This document shows positions 63,452 to 64,000 of a stretch of DNA of 64,000 nt, one piece after another (position 1 is the first letter of the stretch; the number at the start of each line of letters is the position of its first letter). The stretch is taken from contig CAMNST010000006.1 of the NCBI GenBank assembly GCA_946555465.1, forward strand, positions 62,001 to 126,000, written 5' to 3'. This DNA comes from an uncultured Clostridia bacterium (lineage in GTDB: Bacteria > Bacillota > Clostridia > Oscillospirales > Acutalibacteraceae). The notes under the pieces were generated by a model. That model was given only the letters and a program-made list of their open reading frames with translations. It was not told the DNA's origin and did no database searches. Made by a program: the position numbers and the translations under genes.

Positions 63452-64000
63452 TTAATCTTTAACTTTAGCTATAATAATTAAACTTGTACTATTATTTGTA
63501 AATTTATTAAATTTGTAATCACCATATTTTTCCACAATTTGATATCCACAAAGATCTAATAACAATTCAAATTCCCCAATAAAAAAAACACGATTTAACA
63601 TTTTAACTCTTTTTTCACTAACAAAATTATTATCGATAAAATATTTAAAATTTCGTTCTTGAATAAATAGTTGATTAGACTGATCAAATTTTTGTCTTGT
63701 ATAAATACCAATATCAAATTCTCCAATAGTTACAGTATTATAATTATAATCTGAGTGATCATACAGCATACTTTTAAATGTATTAATTGTCAATAAATCA
63801 AATATAATTATTTTATCTTTTGATAAATATTTTTTTAGTGATATTAGTGCCTTTTTTTGCTCCTTAATGGATAGAAGATAATTAAATGTACAAAACGGAT
63901 AATACGCAATATCAAAATCATCAGTGATAGATAAATCACAAAAATCCTGTTGATATAAAATAATATTCGATGAATTATTATTTTCTAATTTATTCTTTAG
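63452..64000 (-). CDS. Class I SAM-dependent methyltransferase, C-terminal part (cut by window end)
   Basis: The track begins at an internal TTG (63793), but the frame is open to the window end. It adds LKNKLENNNSSNIILYQQDFCDLSITDDFDIAYYPFCTFNYLLSIKEQKKALISLKKYLSKDKIIIFDLL, which has the acidic post-motif and the D-x-A-x-x-P-F-x-T-F-N-Y-L segment of Rossmann methyltransferases. The C-terminus (VFFIGEFELLLDLCGYQIVEKYGDYKFNKFTNNSTSLIIIAKV) is the usual last strand block. The SAM-binding glycine loop lies outside the window. Very AT-rich, with different codon use, it is element cargo beside the recombinase. Substrate unknown. Confidence 0.75.
   Translation of the reverse strand, partial: LKNKLENNNSSNIILYQQDFCDLSITDDFDIAYYPFCTFNYLLSIKEQKKALISLKKYLSKDKIIIFDLLTINTFKSMLYDHSDYNYNTVTIGEFDIGIYTRQKFDQSNQLFIQERNFKYFIDNNFVSEKRVKMLNRVFFIGEFELLLDLCGYQIVEKYGDYKFNKFTNNSTSLIIIAKVKD

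Noticed and set aside
1-64000. CRISPR arrays, rRNA operons and prophage structural genes
   Set aside because: No regularly spaced repeats, rRNA sequence or capsid/tail/terminase genes were seen.

Overview
The window looks like the chromosome of an anaerobic, low-GC, gut-type Clostridia bacterium, probably Oscillospiraceae/Ruminococcaceae. Reasons: AT-rich DNA with AGA-biased arginine codons, strong GGAGG-type ribosome binding sites, LL-diaminopimelate aminotransferase for lysine, a glgB-glgC-glgD-glgA glycogen operon, rubrerythrins, several GPH-type sugar symporters and many glycoside hydrolases. The assignment is inferred from gene content; no rRNA or marker tree was available.

Layout. 1-1.3 kb: end of an unidentified gene overlapping a DNA C5-methyltransferase. 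1.3-13.4 kb: a six-gene minus-strand glycan operon (GH38 alpha-mannosidase, GPH symporter, MBL-fold hydrolase, metallophosphoesterase, GH2, GH36 alpha-galactosidase) opposite a GntR/LacI-type regulator; two identical-core 18-bp palindromes abut the ribosome binding sites of the two divergent genes. 13.4-18.9 kb: GNAT, AraC, a wrecked DUF5107 gene coupled to a GH2 gene, then a LysR/hydrolase pair. 18.9-21.9 kb: antibiotic-biosynthesis-type monooxygenase, class-M-like sirtuin and Zn-macrodomain ADP-ribose hydrolase, then eroded sequence. 22-24.3 kb: IolC-like kinase with class II aldolase, and RNase P RNA. 24.4-31.7 kb: LCP protein, phosphoesterase, acetyltransferase and a dapF-dapL-purC-purB operon whose leader carries a duplicated dapF start. 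31.8-38.2 kb: ANTAR protein and glycogen operon. 38.3-44.6 kb: rubrerythrin, a P-type-ATPase-like protein that has lost its phosphorylation motif, RlmB, a 6S-like RNA, a small ORF, hisF-hisH and two tRNAs. 44.7-47.4 kb: acyltransferase, esterase and O6-alkylguanine methyltransferase. 47.7-58.8 kb: three more GPH transporters (one with a long coiled C-terminus), a MerR chimera, an AraC/GPH/GH2 locus and mutY. 59-61 kb: a two-repeat protein, an IS3 remnant, a broken desulfoferrodoxin and a double-rubredoxin rubrerythrin. 61.5-64 kb: the edge of an integrated element with a large serine recombinase and a methyltransferase that runs off the window.

How the genes work together: most of the window serves capture and hydrolysis of host or plant oligosaccharides (mannosidase, galactosidases, GH2 enzymes fed by cation symporters, each under a local regulator), storage of the carbon as glycogen, and protection from oxygen. 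The most unusual items are the sirtuin-macrodomain pair without its usual lipoyl-carrier partners, the pseudo-P-type ATPase, the twin-operator glycan operon, the 6S-like RNA next to a small ORF, and several freshly decayed genes. All functions are read from motifs by eye; no database search was possible.
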